Positions 18,377 to 28,805 of a DNA stretch of 64,000 nt are shown here, one piece after another. Under the pieces are notes generated by a model. It was not told the DNA's origin, searched no databases, and was given only the letters and a program-made list of their open reading frames with translations. The position numbers and the translations under genes were made by a program. Source of the DNA: Yersinia rohdei ATCC 43380 (GTDB lineage: Bacteria > Pseudomonadota > Gammaproteobacteria > Enterobacterales > Enterobacteriaceae); assembly GCF_000173775.1 (NCBI RefSeq), contig NZ_ACCD01000008.1, forward strand, positions 62,001-126,000. The letters run 5' to 3'. Within the stretch, counting starts at the first letter, position 1. Every line of letters starts with the position of its first letter.

Positions 18377-19387
18377 TTACAGCAAGAACTCATGCAATGC
18401 CGGGTCTTTGCGATCCAGGAAATGGGTTGAGCGGATACGGCGAATCGTGCGGGATTTACCCCGAATTAGTAGTGTCTCGGTGGTCGCCATGTTCCCTTTG
18501 CGATAAATACCCTCTAGCAGGTCACCTTTGGTAATCCCGGTGGCAGAGAAAATCACATTGTCATTGCGGGCCATATCACCCAGTAATAGCACTTTGCCTG
18601 CTTCTATTCCCATTGATTTACAACGAATTAATTCTTGCTCACCAATGCGACGATTATCTTCGTTATCACCTTTGACTTGATGGCGGGGCAATAAACGGCC
18701 TTGCATGTCACCGTCCAGTGCGCGGATCACGGCCGCAGAAATCACGCCTTCAGGTGCGCCACCAATGCAGTACATGACGTCCACGTCACTCTCTGGCATA
18801 CAGGTCAAAATAGAGGCGGCAACATCGCCATCTGGCATGGCAAATACTTTGACGCCCAGTTGCTGCATGTCGGCGATGATATCGTCATGGCGCGGTTTAG
18901 CCAGTGTGATAACCGTGAGTTCGGTCAAAGGTTTATTCAGCTTGCTGGCAATATTGCGCAGGTTGAGCTCCAGCGGCAAGTTCAGGTCAATTGCCCCTTT
19001 AGCACTTGGGCCAACCACCAGTTTTTCCATATACATATCTGGCGCATGTAAAAATGTGCCTTTATCTCCCACCGCCAGCACTGCCAGTGCATTGGCCTGA
19101 CCCATTGCCGTCATGCGGGTGCCTTCAATGGGGTCGACCGCGATATCAACAGCATCACCTTGACCGGTACCGACGCGCTCGCCAATAAACAGCATTGGCG
19201 CTTCATCGATTTCACCTTCGCCAATAACAATCTGCCCATCAATATTGACCTGATTGAGCATAATACGCATGGCCTGAACAGCAGCGCCGTCGGCAGCATT
19301 TTTATCGCCCCGACCCAGCCACTTATAACCTGCCAGTGCGGCAGCTTCAGTGACACGGGAAAACTCGATGGCTAATTCACGTTTCAT
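18377..19387 (-). CDS. glpX: Class II fructose-1,6-bisphosphatase GlpX
   Basis: Hydrolyses fructose-1,6-bisphosphate to fructose-6-phosphate (Mn2+-dependent), helping gluconeogenesis from glycerol. The lithium-sensitive phosphatase metal motifs are visible: GEGEIDEAPML, VDPIEGT and GGAPEGV. The start at 19387 (MKRELAIEFSRVTEAAALAG) gives 336 residues, exactly the E. coli length; an upstream ATG at 19408 is rejected. It is the third gene of glpF-glpK-glpX, 181 bases after glpK, with a small ERIC-like fragment in that gap. Confidence 0.96.
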   Translation of the reverse strand: MKRELAIEFSRVTEAAALAGYKWLGRGDKNAADGAAVQAMRIMLNQVNIDGQIVIGEGEIDEAPMLFIGERVGTGQGDAVDIAVDPIEGTRMTAMGQANALAVLAVGDKGTFLHAPDMYMEKLVVGPSAKGAIDLNLPLELNLRNIASKLNKPLTELTVITLAKPRHDDIIADMQQLGVKVFAMPDGDVAASILTCMPESDVDVMYCIGGAPEGVISAAVIRALDGDMQGRLLPRHQVKGDNEDNRRIGEQELIRCKSMGIEAGKVLLLGDMARNDNVIFSATGITKGDLLEGIYRKGNMATTETLLIRGKSRTIRRIRSTHFLDRKDPALHEFLL

Positions 19388-19446
19388 GGTTAGACCTGTT
19401 GATTGCACAATGAATGGAAGAACTGAATATGGGCGGGAATTCTATC

Positions 19447-19476
19447 ACCCTTCGTACTTGAAGTCGTAGGGCGTTC
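19447..19476. repeat. Fragment of ERIC-type repeat between glpK and glpX
   Basis: CACCCTTCGTACTTGAAGTC, then GTAGGGCGTT, matches the left arm of the element at 24624 (tacccttcggatttgaagctgtaggg). It is a solitary arm. Confidence 0.45.
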
Positions 19477-19568
19477 GCCACGCGACAGAGAGCCCAATAA
19501 AAAACGCGCCATCAGGGGAGTGACGGCGCGTGAGTGCAAAACAGGTTCAAGGTCGGTCAGGCTGAAGG

Positions 19569-21092
19569 TTACTCTTCGTGCTCTTCCCATGCTTGAGCGC
19601 GGGCCACGGCTTTCTTCCAGCCTTTATAGCGGACGTCGCGTTCAGTGGTTTCGATACCTGGGCGGAATTCGCGCTCAATGGTGGCTTTGCTTTTCACTTC
19701 TTCCAGGTCATTCCAGAAGCCCGTCGCCAGGCCGGCAAGGAATGCAGCACCCAATGCGGTACTTTCACGCACTGCCGGGCGCTCAACACGGGTACCCAGA
19801 ATATCGGCCTGGAACTGCATCAGGAAGTTGTTCGCGACCGCGCCGCCATCAACACGCAGTGATTTTAGACGTTCGCCGGAATCAGCTTGCATCGCATCCA
19901 AGACATCACGAGTTTGATAAGCAATAGACTCAAGTGTTGCGCGAATAATATGGTTGCTGTTCACGCCACGGGTTAGGCCAAAAATAGCGCCACGGGCATA
20001 CGGATCCCAATAGGGAGCACCCAAACCGGTGAAGGCGGGCACCACGTAAACGCCATTGCTGTCTTTAACTTTTGTAGCGAAATATTCAGAGTCGAAGGAG
20101 TCGCTAATCAGTTTCAGTTCATCACGCAGCCACTGGATGGATGCGCCGCCAATAAACACGGCACCTTCCAGTGCATAGTTCACTTCGCCACGCGGGCCGC
20201 AGGCGATGGTGGTTAACAGACCATTTTTGGATTGAACCACTTCAGTGCCGGTGTTCATTAGCAAGAAGCAGCCGGTACCGTAAGTGTTTTTCGCCATACC
20301 CGGCTGCACACACAACTGGCCGAACAGCGCCGCTTGTTGGTCACCGGCAATCCCGGCGATAGGAATACGAGTCCCACCTTTACCACCAATGTTGGTTTGG
20401 CCATAAACTTCAGAGGATGGGCGAACTTCAGGTAGCATAGCGCGCGGAATATTCAGCGCTTTCAGCATACGTTCATCCCACTCTTTGGTGCGGATATTAA
20501 ACATCATGGTGCGTGATGCGTTGGTGTAATCCGTCACGTGTACGCGGCCCTGTGTCATGTTCCACACCAGCCAGGTATCCACTGTACCAAACAGCAACTC
20601 GCCACGCTCAGCACGGTCACGTGCCCCTTCAACGTTATCGAGGATCCACTTTACTTTGGTGCCGGAGAAATAAGGGTCTACCACCAAGCCGGTGTTATAG
20701 CGGATATACTCTTCCAGCCCTTCTTTTTTCAGTTTTTCGCAAATTTCGGCAGTTCGGCGGCATTGCCAGACAATGGCGTTATACACCGGTTTGCCGGTCA
20801 CTTTATCCCAAACAATGGTGGTTTCACGTTGGTTGGTAATGCCGATACCGGCGATTTCATCAGAGCTGATACCGGCTTTGGCCAGCACTTCGACCAGCGT
20901 TGAGCTTTGGGTGGCCCAGATTTCCATTGGGTCATGCTCAACCCAACCGGCTTTCGGGTAAATTTGGGTGAATTCGCGCTGAGAAACACTCACGACATTG
21001 GCATCGTGGTCTAGCACTACAGCTCTGGAACTGGTCGTTCCTTGGTCTAGCGCGACAATGTATTTCTTTTGAGTAGTATTTTCAGTTGTCAT
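19569..21092 (-). CDS. glpK: Glycerol kinase
   Basis: Phosphorylates glycerol to sn-glycerol-3-phosphate, trapping it after entry through GlpF. FGGY-family kinase: the N-terminal [13 protein letters not shown] phosphate loop, ITNQRETT and WQCRRT glycerol-site residues, and C-terminal [13 protein letters not shown]. 507 residues versus 502 in E. coli. The IIA-Glc docking area near the C-terminus looks intact. It is 43 bases downstream of glpF. Confidence 0.97.
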   Translation of the reverse strand: MTTENTTQKKYIVALDQGTTSSRAVVLDHDANVVSVSQREFTQIYPKAGWVEHDPMEIWATQSSTLVEVLAKAGISSDEIAGIGITNQRETTIVWDKVTGKPVYNAIVWQCRRTAEICEKLKKEGLEEYIRYNTGLVVDPYFSGTKVKWILDNVEGARDRAERGELLFGTVDTWLVWNMTQGRVHVTDYTNASRTMMFNIRTKEWDERMLKALNIPRAMLPEVRPSSEVYGQTNIGGKGGTRIPIAGIAGDQQAALFGQLCVQPGMAKNTYGTGCFLLMNTGTEVVQSKNGLLTTIACGPRGEVNYALEGAVFIGGASIQWLRDELKLISDSFDSEYFATKVKDSNGVYVVPAFTGLGAPYWDPYARGAIFGLTRGVNSNHIIRATLESIAYQTRDVLDAMQADSGERLKSLRVDGGAVANNFLMQFQADILGTRVERPAVRESTALGAAFLAGLATGFWNDLEEVKSKATIEREFRPGIETTERDVRYKGWKKAVARAQAWEEHEE

Positions 21093-21135
21093 AGTTAGCC
21101 TACTTTAAGTTGCCGTTTATTACAGTATCTAATAT

Positions 21136-21984
21136 TTATGCTTTGCGTTCTGTGGTTGCTACCGTGGTTTCTTCATCATCCAAGGCGCACACGTCGCATG
21201 GCAAATGGCGGCCAATCAGGGCGCGATAACCAAAGGCCCCTAATAGTGCACCGACGATTGGCCCGAGGATTGGCACCAAGAAGTAAGGAATATCACGGCC
21301 GCCAGTGAAGGCGACTTCTCCCCAACCTGCGAAATAAGCAAAGAGTTTTGGACCGAAGTCACGCGCCGGGTTTAAGGCGAACCCCGTCAGTGGCCCCATA
21401 GAACCCCCAATCACGGCGATCAAAATACCAATCAGCAGTGGTGCCAGTGGGCCGCGTGGGATGCCGTTGCCATCGTCGGTCAGTGCCAGAATCAGACACA
21501 TCAAGATAGCGGTAATCACAGTTTCAACCAAGAAAGCTTGGTAAACAGAAATATGTGGATTGGGATAAGTAGAGAAGATACCGGCCTGATTCAAGCTTTC
21601 TACACTACCGCGAGCTATCTGGTGGGTTTGTTCAAAATCGATAAACAGGTTGTAGTAAAGGCAATATACCAATGCTGCGGAACAAAATGCACCGGCGATT
21701 TGTGCCAAAATGTAGGGGAGAACTTTACGGCGGTCGAAGCAGGCAAATAACCACAGTGCAATGGTGACGGCCGGATTAAGGTGAGCGCCAGAAATTGCTG
21801 CGGTTAAATAGATGGCCATGGCAACACCCAAGCCCCAAATGATACTGATTTCCCACTGCCCATAACTGGCCCCAGCTAACTTTAATGCGGCAACACAGCC
21901 GACACCAAAAAAGATGAGTAGAGCAGTACCGAGAAACTCCGCGATACATTGGCCCTTCAAGGTCGAACTAGCGGTTTGGCTCAT
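21136..21984 (-). CDS. glpF: Glycerol uptake facilitator (aquaglyceroporin)
   Basis: Inner-membrane channel for glycerol diffusion. Six helices plus the two half-helix NPA motifs are present: GAHLNPAVT and, in the second half, GFALNPARDFGPK with the Asp typical of aquaglyceroporins. 282 residues. First gene of glpFKX; a GlpR-like operator lies about 80 bases upstream. Confidence 0.97.
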   Translation of the reverse strand: MSQTASSTLKGQCIAEFLGTALLIFFGVGCVAALKLAGASYGQWEISIIWGLGVAMAIYLTAAISGAHLNPAVTIALWLFACFDRRKVLPYILAQIAGAFCSAALVYCLYYNLFIDFEQTHQIARGSVESLNQAGIFSTYPNPHISVYQAFLVETVITAILMCLILALTDDGNGIPRGPLAPLLIGILIAVIGGSMGPLTGFALNPARDFGPKLFAYFAGWGEVAFTGGRDIPYFLVPILGPIVGALLGAFGYRALIGRHLPCDVCALDDEETTVATTERKA

Positions 21985-22060
21985 AGTAGATGTCCTAGAG
22001 ACAGAGATTTATAGGGTATTTCTTATTTTTGCCCTTTGGACTGCAAAGGGAGTGATGTAA

Positions 22061-22078
22061 ATTTATCGTTAACGAGCA
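22061..22078 (-). promoter_or_regulatory. GlpR-like operator upstream of glpF
   Basis: Read on the minus strand, TGCTCGTTAACGATAAAT matches the GlpR consensus (TGTTCGATAACGAACA) at most positions, including the TCG and TAACGA cores. It lies 77-94 bases before the glpF start, as expected for a glp operon operator. Motif evidence only. Confidence 0.55.
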
Positions 22079-22418
22079 CAAACGAGAAATAGCGAAATCG
22101 AAATGTGTGTGGTTCGTCATAAAAATGAGCGAATTCGCGTTATTCGCGGCTGTTAAGGGACTTTGAAAGTGTGATCAGACCAGTGCTTTCTTTCCCAGTT
22201 GTTAAAGGCATGTATAACTCTACAGTATCGAATATAAGGGCTTTTAGGTTTTTCCTGATAGTTCCGGGCACGAAATTGCTACAGAGTGTGGTTTGTACGG
22301 GGATGGCGCTAGACAGGGGGGGGCTGGCTACATACAATCGCTTTACAAGGTCAGCGTTTTTATCAAGCGGCGTCGACTGTATGAAAAGACGTGTTAAAAC
22401 CTAGCGCTTGTTGTATTG

Positions 22419-22540
22419 GTTTGACAAACATATAAGTTCGACGAACAAAAAAGTTCGACAAACAAATTAAGTTCGACAGACAAATTAAGTTCGACAAACA
22501 AATTAAGTTCGACAGACAAATTAAGTTCGACAGACAAATA
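22419..22540. repeat. 18-bp tandem repeat tract between glpF and zapB
   Basis: Five near-identical units of GTTCGACAAACAAATTAA, where the A after GAC alternates with G (third repeat base pair A/G), start at 22453, 22471, 22489, 22507 and 22525. Two degenerate units precede them. Each unit contains GTTCG, the GlpR half-site core, and the second degenerate unit has a GTTCG-A-CGAAC palindrome. Copy number is probably variable between strains. The tract is 435-555 bases upstream of glpF and about 125 before zapB. The 681-base gap holds nothing else that I recognise apart from the GlpR site. Confidence 0.9.
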
Positions 22541-22665
22541 GCGCGATAAGTATTCACCGTAGTTTCATCTGCTTAGTTGTTGCTTTAGTTCATGCCGCAA
22601 TCAAAGCTAAGAATGATGACTACGACCAAAAAATGTACGCCTTGCTACTATAAGGGGACCGAAGA

Positions 22666-22905
22666 ATGTCATTTGAAGTATTTGAGAAATTGGAAGTTAA
22701 AGTTCAGCAGGCGATTGATACCATCACTTTGTTACAGATGGAAATTGAAGAGCTGAAAGAGAAAAATAACAGCCTGTCCCAAGAAGTTCAGGATGCAGCT
22801 GGTGGCCGTGAAGCGCTAGTGCGCGAAAATGAACAACTGAAACAAGAACAGCATGTCTGGCAGGATCGTCTGCGGGCCTTGTTGGGAAAGATGGAAGAAG
22901 TCTGA
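22666..22905 (+). CDS. zapB: Cell division protein ZapB
   Basis: Small coiled-coil protein that bridges ZapA-FtsZ to MatP at the division site. The 79 residues are nearly all heptad-rich helix ([20 protein letters not shown], then repeated E/K/L/Q). This matches E. coli ZapB (81 aa). Preceded by AAGGGG. It is in the conserved glpF-zapB-rraA order. Confidence 0.95.
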   Translation: MSFEVFEKLEVKVQQAIDTITLLQMEIEELKEKNNSLSQEVQDAAGGREALVRENEQLKQEQHVWQDRLRALLGKMEEV

Positions 22906-23070
22906 TTGTTGGTGTTTGAAGTGTGCCCTTTGAACTTGAAACCATAGGGTGAGCTCCAAGGATGAGACTCATTCCCCCAATGAGTTGAGATAACTCGGTG
23001 AGTTGGGGGAATGATAGTTGGCAATTATCTTGTCTCTGCAAAAGATCTGCATCAGTAAAAATGATGGATA

Positions 23071-23661
<591 letters not shown>

Positions 23662-23686
23662 TCACCCGGAGAAAAAAGAGGCGGGA

Positions 23687-24604
23687 TTAGCTGAGTACCA
23701 GGCCGATGGCAAATAGGATATTGGTCAGTAGCGCGGCTTTAACCATATGTTCGAGCATGGGGCGCATACCCGCAGCAGTGGGGTCACGCAGCACAAACAG
23801 GGCATGTTTGACCAGCAACGGAACGGCCAGAATAAATATCCAACCAGTCCAACTATGCAGATGCAGCATACTAAACAATGCCAGACAGAAAATAGCCGCG
23901 GCAATTAATAATGCATGGTAATAACGTGCGACGACGGGGCCTAAACGCACTGCCAAGGTATTTTTGCCATTGGCTTTGTCATTTTCGATATCGCGCAAAT
24001 TATTAATATTTAAAACAGCGGTGGCCAGCAAACCACACGCCGTGGCGGGGAGCATGACGATACTGTCAAAGTGACCGGCTTGAAGATAGTAAGTCCCGGC
24101 GACACTCAACCAACCGAAGAATACCAATACTGAAATATCACCCAAGCCCATATAACCATAGGGTTTTCTGCCCACGGTATAGGTAATTGCAGCAACAATT
24201 GCCATCAGCCCGAGCACTAAAAAGCCAAGAATATCGCTGGGTTTTTCACAAGCAACCGCGATAAGGGCAATCCCGGAAATAATCGTCAGGCTGACAGTGA
24301 TAATCAGCGCGATTTTCATCTGGTGGCGGGTAATCATCCCTTTTTGCATACCGCGCAATGGCCCGATACGTTCTTCGGTATCACTGCCCTTTATGGCATC
24401 ACCATAATCATTGGCGAGATTAGATAGAATTTGCAGTAGGCCTGCGGTTAATAAGGCGAGCAAGGCTACTGCGGGTTTAAAGCTACCGAGCCAGACAGCA
24501 AGAGCTGAACCGGTAACGATAGAGGCAAAAGCCAGTGGCAATGTTCGTGGTCGCAGGCTTTCCAGCCAAGCCCGGGTCTGGCTGGTGTTGGTTGATTGGC
24601 TCAT
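23687..24604 (-). CDS. menA: 1,4-dihydroxy-2-naphthoate polyprenyltransferase (MenA)
   Basis: UbiA-family membrane prenyltransferase that attaches the polyprenyl chain to DHNA in menaquinone synthesis. It has eight or nine helices and the two Asp-rich metal motifs: NDYGDAIKGSDTEER and NNLRDIENDKANGK. The start at 24604 (MSQSTNTS, AAGCGGA upstream) gives 305 residues, close to E. coli's 308. Starts at 24616 or 24676 are possible, but the latter runs through the ERIC-type repeat. Confidence 0.94.
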   Translation of the reverse strand: MSQSTNTSQTRAWLESLRPRTLPLAFASIVTGSALAVWLGSFKPAVALLALLTAGLLQILSNLANDYGDAIKGSDTEERIGPLRGMQKGMITRHQMKIALIITVSLTIISGIALIAVACEKPSDILGFLVLGLMAIVAAITYTVGRKPYGYMGLGDISVLVFFGWLSVAGTYYLQAGHFDSIVMLPATACGLLATAVLNINNLRDIENDKANGKNTLAVRLGPVVARYYHALLIAAAIFCLALFSMLHLHSWTGWIFILAVPLLVKHALFVLRDPTAAGMRPMLEHMVKAALLTNILFAIGLVLS

Positions 24605-24623
24605 TTTCCGCTTCATTTTATTA

Positions 24624-24690
24624 TGTACCCTTCGGATTTGAAGCTGTAGGGGATTGCTGCCTACCTGCAACTCCAATGACTTTGGGTATT
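24624..24690. repeat. Short ERIC-type element upstream of menA
   Basis: Starts with TACCCTTCGGATTTGAAGC and ends with CCAATGACTTTGGGTATT. The two outer arms are present and the ERIC core is missing. It separates menA from the hslVU terminator. Confidence 0.65.
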
Positions 24691-24740
24691 AGGAATCTGG
24701 TTCGCCCATTATCGGCGAGTTAAAAAACGATCATAGGATA

Positions 24741-24779
24741 AAAATAAGAATGGGAGGCTATGCCTCCCATTCTTATTTT
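24741..24779 (-). terminator. Long perfect-hairpin terminator of hslVU
   Basis: An 18-bp perfect stem (the left arm AAAATAAGAATGGGAGGC, its complement on the right) with a three-base TAT loop. Read on the minus strand it ends in TTTTATTTTT. It lies 39 bases after the hslU stop. Confidence 0.88.
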
Positions 24780-24817
24780 GGCAAACCATTTTATCCAGCA
24801 TAGGCTTATAAAGCGAA

Positions 24818-26149
24818 TTATAGGATAAAACGACTTAAATCTTCATCTGCTACCAGCTCATCCAGGTGTTTACCTACATATGCCGCATCAATAGTGATGG
24901 ATTGACCATTACTTTCGCTGGCGTCATAAGAGATATCCTCCATCAGGCGTTCCAGTACGGTATGCAAACGGCGTGCGCCGATATTCTCGGTGCGTTCGTT
25001 AACCTGCCATGCCGCTTCTGCAATCTTGCGGATACCTTCACGGGTAAACTCAACAGTTACCCCTTCGGTTGCCATCAGCGCTTTGTACTGCTCGGTCAAT
25101 GAGGCACTTGGTTCTGTCAGAATGCGCTCAAAATCATCCGTGGTCAGTGCTTGCAGTTCGACACGGATTGGCAAGCGACCTTGCAGTTCTGGGATCAGGT
25201 CTGACGGGCTAGAGACCTGGAATGCACCGGAGGCAATAAACAGGATATGGTCAGTTTTCACCATGCCGTGCTTGGTGGATACCGTGCAACCTTCTACCAA
25301 TGGCAGCAAGTCACGCTGCACCCCTTCGCGGGACACATCCGGGCCTGAAGTCTGGCCGCGTTTACAGATTTTATCAATTTCATCAATGAACACTATCCCG
25401 TGTTGCTCAACTGCATCAATTGCCTGCTGTTTCAGCTCTTCCGGATTAACCAGCTTCGCGGCTTCTTCCTCAATCAGCAGTTTGAATGCTTCTTTGATTT
25501 TGATTTTACGCGGTTTTTGTTTCTGGCCAGCAATGTTCTGGAACATGGATTGCAACTGGTTAGTCATCTCTTCCATGCCCGGAGGTGCCATAATCTCAAC
25601 ACCTACTGGTGAGGCAGCCAGATCGATTTCAATTTCTTTATCATCCAGTTGGCCTTCGCGCAGTTTTTTGCGAAATGCCTGGCGGGTAGCGGAAGGCTCT
25701 TGGTTTTCATCCGCCTGGCCCCAGTTATTTTTGGCCGGTGGAATCAGCACATCAAGAATGCGCTCTTCGGCTAATTCTTCTGCCCGATAGCGCATTTTTT
25801 CAATTGATTGTTGGCGAACCATTTTCACGGCAGCATCGGTCAGATCGCGAATAATAGAATCCACTTCTTTACCAACATAGCCCACTTCGGTGAATTTGGT
25901 TGCTTCAACTTTGATGAACGGCGCATTGGCCAGTTTTGCCAGGCGGCGAGCAATTTCAGTTTTACCCACACCGGTTGGGCCGATCATCAGAATATTTTTA
26001 GGGGTAACTTCGTGGCGCAGCTCTTCGTTAAGCTGCATCCGACGCCAGCGGTTACGCAGGGCAATTGCCACAGCACGTTTGGCTTTATCTTGGCCGATGA
26101 TATAGCCATCAAGTTCGCTGACGATTTCGCGTGGGGTCATTTCAGACAT
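24818..26149 (-). CDS. hslU: ATP-dependent protease ATPase subunit HslU (ClpY)
   Basis: AAA+ unfoldase of the HslUV protease, active on SulA and RpoH among others. Walker [13 protein letters not shown] (about residues 57-68), Walker [11 protein letters not shown], the intermediate I-domain (about 110-245), sensor-2 arginine region GARRLHT, and the C-terminal LSRFIL tail that inserts between HslV subunits. 443 residues exactly as E. coli. It is 36 bases downstream of hslV. Confidence 0.98.
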   Translation of the reverse strand: MSEMTPREIVSELDGYIIGQDKAKRAVAIALRNRWRRMQLNEELRHEVTPKNILMIGPTGVGKTEIARRLAKLANAPFIKVEATKFTEVGYVGKEVDSIIRDLTDAAVKMVRQQSIEKMRYRAEELAEERILDVLIPPAKNNWGQADENQEPSATRQAFRKKLREGQLDDKEIEIDLAASPVGVEIMAPPGMEEMTNQLQSMFQNIAGQKQKPRKIKIKEAFKLLIEEEAAKLVNPEELKQQAIDAVEQHGIVFIDEIDKICKRGQTSGPDVSREGVQRDLLPLVEGCTVSTKHGMVKTDHILFIASGAFQVSSPSDLIPELQGRLPIRVELQALTTDDFERILTEPSASLTEQYKALMATEGVTVEFTREGIRKIAEAAWQVNERTENIGARRLHTVLERLMEDISYDASESNGQSITIDAAYVGKHLDELVADEDLSRFIL

Positions 26150-26185
26150 GTCACTCTATCCTTACGCTCTGTATGTTAATAACGT

Positions 26186-26710
26186 TTAGTACGTTAATTC
26201 TTCAATGGTTTGGAAGCGGTTGGTATAGATACAAATATCTCCCGCAATGCTCAGAGATTTCTCAACGATATCTCGTGCACCCAATTCGGTATTTTCCAGC
26301 AGTGCGCGCGCTGCGGATTGGGCATAAGGCCCACCAGAGCCGATAGCAATCAAGTCATCTTCAGGCTGAACTACATCGCCGTTACCCGTGATGATAAGTG
26401 ACGCAGTTTCATCTGCGACGGCTAACAGCGCTTCAAGTTTGCGCAGCATACGGTCAGTTCGCCAATCTTTCGCTAATTCAACGGCAGCTTTCGTCAGGTG
26501 ACCTTGGTGCATCTCCAGCTTGCGCTCAAACAGTTCAAACAGTGTGAAGGCATCAGCCGTACCGCCAGCAAAACCAGCAATCACTTTATTGTTATAAAGG
26601 CGGCGTACTTTTTTAGCATTGCCTTTCATTACGGTATTACCCAGAGTGACCTGGCCATCACCACCGATAACGACATGACCATTACGGCGTACACTTACAA
26701 TTGTTGTCAC
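26186..26710 (-). CDS. hslV: ATP-dependent protease peptidase subunit HslV (ClpQ)
   Basis: Threonine protease with a proteasome-like fold. The initiator is a GTG at 26710 (preceded by GAGGG), followed directly by [20 protein letters not shown], so removal of Met exposes the catalytic Thr. 174 residues (E. coli 176). A longer in-frame start at 26776 would bury the catalytic Thr and lies inside the 5'UTR hairpin; it is rejected. A heat-shock promoter and 5' stem-loop precede it. Confidence 0.97.
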   Translation of the reverse strand: MTTIVSVRRNGHVVIGGDGQVTLGNTVMKGNAKKVRRLYNNKVIAGFAGGTADAFTLFELFERKLEMHQGHLTKAAVELAKDWRTDRMLRKLEALLAVADETASLIITGNGDVVQPEDDLIAIGSGGPYAQSAARALLENTELGARDIVEKSLSIAGDICIYTNRFQTIEELTY

Positions 26711-26740
26711 GAGCGGACCCTCGTTGCAGACTGAATGAGT

Positions 26741-26773
26741 CCCCATACTGTCTTTCAGAAAAACAGTATGGGG
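26741..26773 (-). promoter_or_regulatory. hslVU 5'UTR inverted repeat (I-box-like mRNA stabiliser)
   Basis: CCCCATACTG pairs perfectly with CAGTATGGGG around a 13-base loop, 30 bases upstream of hslV. E. coli hslVU mRNA has a CCCCGTAC/GTACGGGG stem-loop in the same place that protects the transcript. This looks like its homologue, with a longer stem and loop. Confidence 0.75.
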
Positions 26774-26787
26774 CATATTGAGATTAT

Positions 26788-26816
26788 AAATGGGGGAGGA
26801 TTACGACTTTTCAACC
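26788..26816 (-). promoter_or_regulatory. Sigma-32 (heat-shock) promoter of hslVU
   Basis: On the minus strand GGTTGAAA is followed, 13 bases later, by CCCCATTTA, close to the RpoH consensus CTTGAAA-N11-16-CCCCAT-T. It directly precedes the hslVU 5'UTR hairpin and overlaps the end of ftsN. Confidence 0.85.
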
Positions 26817-27689
26817 CCCCACAGAGAGGGGAATGCATCCTGATTGACCTGCGCTTTTCAAACGCTGCAAGGCATTATCTGCAGCGGCCTTGGTGCTATA
26901 AGGGCCGAGCACCACGCGATTCCAGCCACCACCAGAGGTGATGCGGCTTTCAATACCCCCAAATGCTAATTGAGCACGAATGGATTCGGCCTGATCAATT
27001 GCCTTGAATGAACCACATTGCACCATCCACCGTTGCGATTTTTCTTTCTCTTTTTCCGGTTTCGGCGGTGTCACTACCGGTGCAACCTGAGCTGTTGGTT
27101 GTTGCGTCCGGGGTGGAGTAGCTACCGGCTGTTGCACTTCTGCTTGTGGTGCTCGCGTCGGTTGTTGCACCGGAGCCGCCGTTTGGCGCGAAGGCGTTAA
27201 CGATGGTTGCTGCTCATTGGTCACGGGCGGTTTGATGGTCACCGCAGAACGTGGCACCGGCATCCCTTGATTGTAGGGCACCTCAGATAATTGAGTCGGT
27301 TGCTGGCGCATATCTGCTTGCATCTGCTCAAGCAGTTGGCGTTGCTCGTTGGTCAGCTGTGTCTTAGAGTTCGCTTCACCACCGGCCGTGGGTTCTGTTG
27401 GGGTTGATACGCCCATCTGCCGGTTTTCCAGCTCTTTAATATAGCGCCAACGCTCTTCTGGTTTTGGCGGTAATCCATTGCCTGTGCGAGGGTCGTGGCT
27501 CGGCAGTAGCGGAAGCTCACCCGGTTTGTTGTGAGTGATGAAATAAAGGCCACCAACAAATACCACTAATAGCGCGACGGCCAATGCCATCACGGTTTTA
27601 GATACTGCTGGAACACTGCTTTTTTTTCGGCTGGTGCTTTTACGCCGCGCCCCTGAGCGCCCTCGGCTTACATAATCTCTTTGTGCCAC
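26811..27689 (-). CDS. ftsN: Cell division protein FtsN
   Basis: Bitopic inner-membrane divisome activator. It has a short basic cytoplasmic N-terminus (QRDYVSRGRSGARRK), one membrane helix (about 31-50), three-helix juxtamembrane segments, a long Pro/Gln/Thr-rich periplasmic linker (about 110-210) and a C-terminal SPOR domain (about 217-292, RWMVQCGSFK) that binds denuded septal glycan. 292 residues versus 319 in E. coli; the linker is shorter. It is downstream of cytR. Confidence 0.95.
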   Translation of the reverse strand: MAQRDYVSRGRSGARRKSTSRKKSSVPAVSKTVMALAVALLVVFVGGLYFITHNKPGELPLLPSHDPRTGNGLPPKPEERWRYIKELENRQMGVSTPTEPTAGGEANSKTQLTNEQRQLLEQMQADMRQQPTQLSEVPYNQGMPVPRSAVTIKPPVTNEQQPSLTPSRQTAAPVQQPTRAPQAEVQQPVATPPRTQQPTAQVAPVVTPPKPEKEKEKSQRWMVQCGSFKAIDQAESIRAQLAFGGIESRITSGGGWNRVVLGPYSTKAAADNALQRLKSAGQSGCIPLSVGG

Positions 27690-27754
27690 TATCGTTTCGC
27701 TGCGTCGTGATGATGGAATAAGTCCGTCATGTTACTGAACCCCTGAATATTTGC

Positions 27755-28783
27755 CTAGCATTTAGGCGCAGCAGTACTTTCCCTGATGATTAATTCGGTG
27801 TCTAGCAAGCGGGAACCACTTTGTACTGAATGCCCTTGTAACTGCTCAAGTAATAGTAACATGGCTTGCTGACCAATTTGATACCGAGGTTGTGCCACGG
27901 TAGTCAATGGAGGGTCACAATACTGTGACAGCTTCAGGTCGTCAAAGCCAACTACTGAGATATCCTGCGGGACGCGTAGCCCCATTCTCTTCGCCTGCCA
28001 CATCACGCCTATCGCCATGACATCATTGTGACAAAATATTGCAGTAGGCGGCACCGGCAATGCCATCAGCGCAATCACCGCCTCAACCCCGGCTTCGTAG
28101 CTAAAATCGCCACGTTTAATATAGTCGCTGTCTACGGCCATACCATTACGGCGCAGTGCCTGAATATAACCTTGTAAACGATAATGACTCAGCGGCAAAC
28201 TCTCTGGCCCCGCCACACAAGCAATACGTTTGTGCCCTAACTCATGCAAATAGTTTACGGCCTCATAGGTTGCGGTCAGATTATCGATATGCACCGTGGG
28301 TAATTCCAGCTCGGGTGCAAATTCGTTGGCCATGACCATCGGCGGTAAATTGCGTTGTTCTTCTTTGCTGGCATCAAAGGGGAGGTTAGAGCCTAACAAC
28401 AGCATGCCATCAATTTGCTTGGTAATAATCAAGTTGACGAAAGTGCGCTCTTGTTGCGTTTGTTGTGCGCAATCGCCAATCAATATCAGATAGCCTTGCT
28501 GGGCCGCCGCATGTTCAATGCCCTGAATGATATCAGCAAAAAATGGGTCACTGATATCAGGTACAATGACCAGGATAGTGCGCGATTCGTTACGTTTAAT
28601 ATTACGAGATAAAGCATGAGGAGAGTAACCCACAACCAGAACTGCTTGCTCTACTTTTTGCCGGGTTACTGCTGAAACCTTCTCTGGGTTCATCAATGCC
28701 CGCGATACGGTCGCAGTAGAAACACCCGCCATTTCGGCAACGTCTTTCATGGTGGCCATCGTGAAATCTTTCTTATGTTCCAA
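27755..28783 (-). CDS. cytR: LacI-family repressor CytR
   Basis: Cytidine-responsive repressor that acts together with CRP on nucleoside uptake and catabolism genes. The N-terminal LacI helix-turn-helix is MKDVAEMAGVSTATVSRALM; the periplasmic-binding-protein-like effector domain follows. ORF 342 residues, E. coli 341; the initiating Met may be the one at residue 9 (28759, MATMKDVAEM), which I cannot resolve. The upstream gap carries an ERIC element. Confidence 0.93.
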   Translation of the reverse strand: MEHKKDFTMATMKDVAEMAGVSTATVSRALMNPEKVSAVTRQKVEQAVLVVGYSPHALSRNIKRNESRTILVIVPDISDPFFADIIQGIEHAAAQQGYLILIGDCAQQTQQERTFVNLIITKQIDGMLLLGSNLPFDASKEEQRNLPPMVMANEFAPELELPTVHIDNLTATYEAVNYLHELGHKRIACVAGPESLPLSHYRLQGYIQALRRNGMAVDSDYIKRGDFSYEAGVEAVIALMALPVPPTAIFCHNDVMAIGVMWQAKRMGLRVPQDISVVGFDDLKLSQYCDPPLTTVAQPRYQIGQQAMLLLLEQLQGHSVQSGSRLLDTELIIRESTAAPKC

Positions 28784-28805
28784 CGCCTGTCTCCTTGCTC
28801 TTGCT

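Noticed and set aside
22419-22540. CRISPR array
   Set aside because: The units abut each other without spacers, and no cas genes are present in the window.
22363-22557. Minus-strand frame with repeated CLSNLI units
   Set aside because: It arises because the 18-bp DNA repeat is a multiple of three. There is no ribosome site and the composition is that of a repeat read-through.
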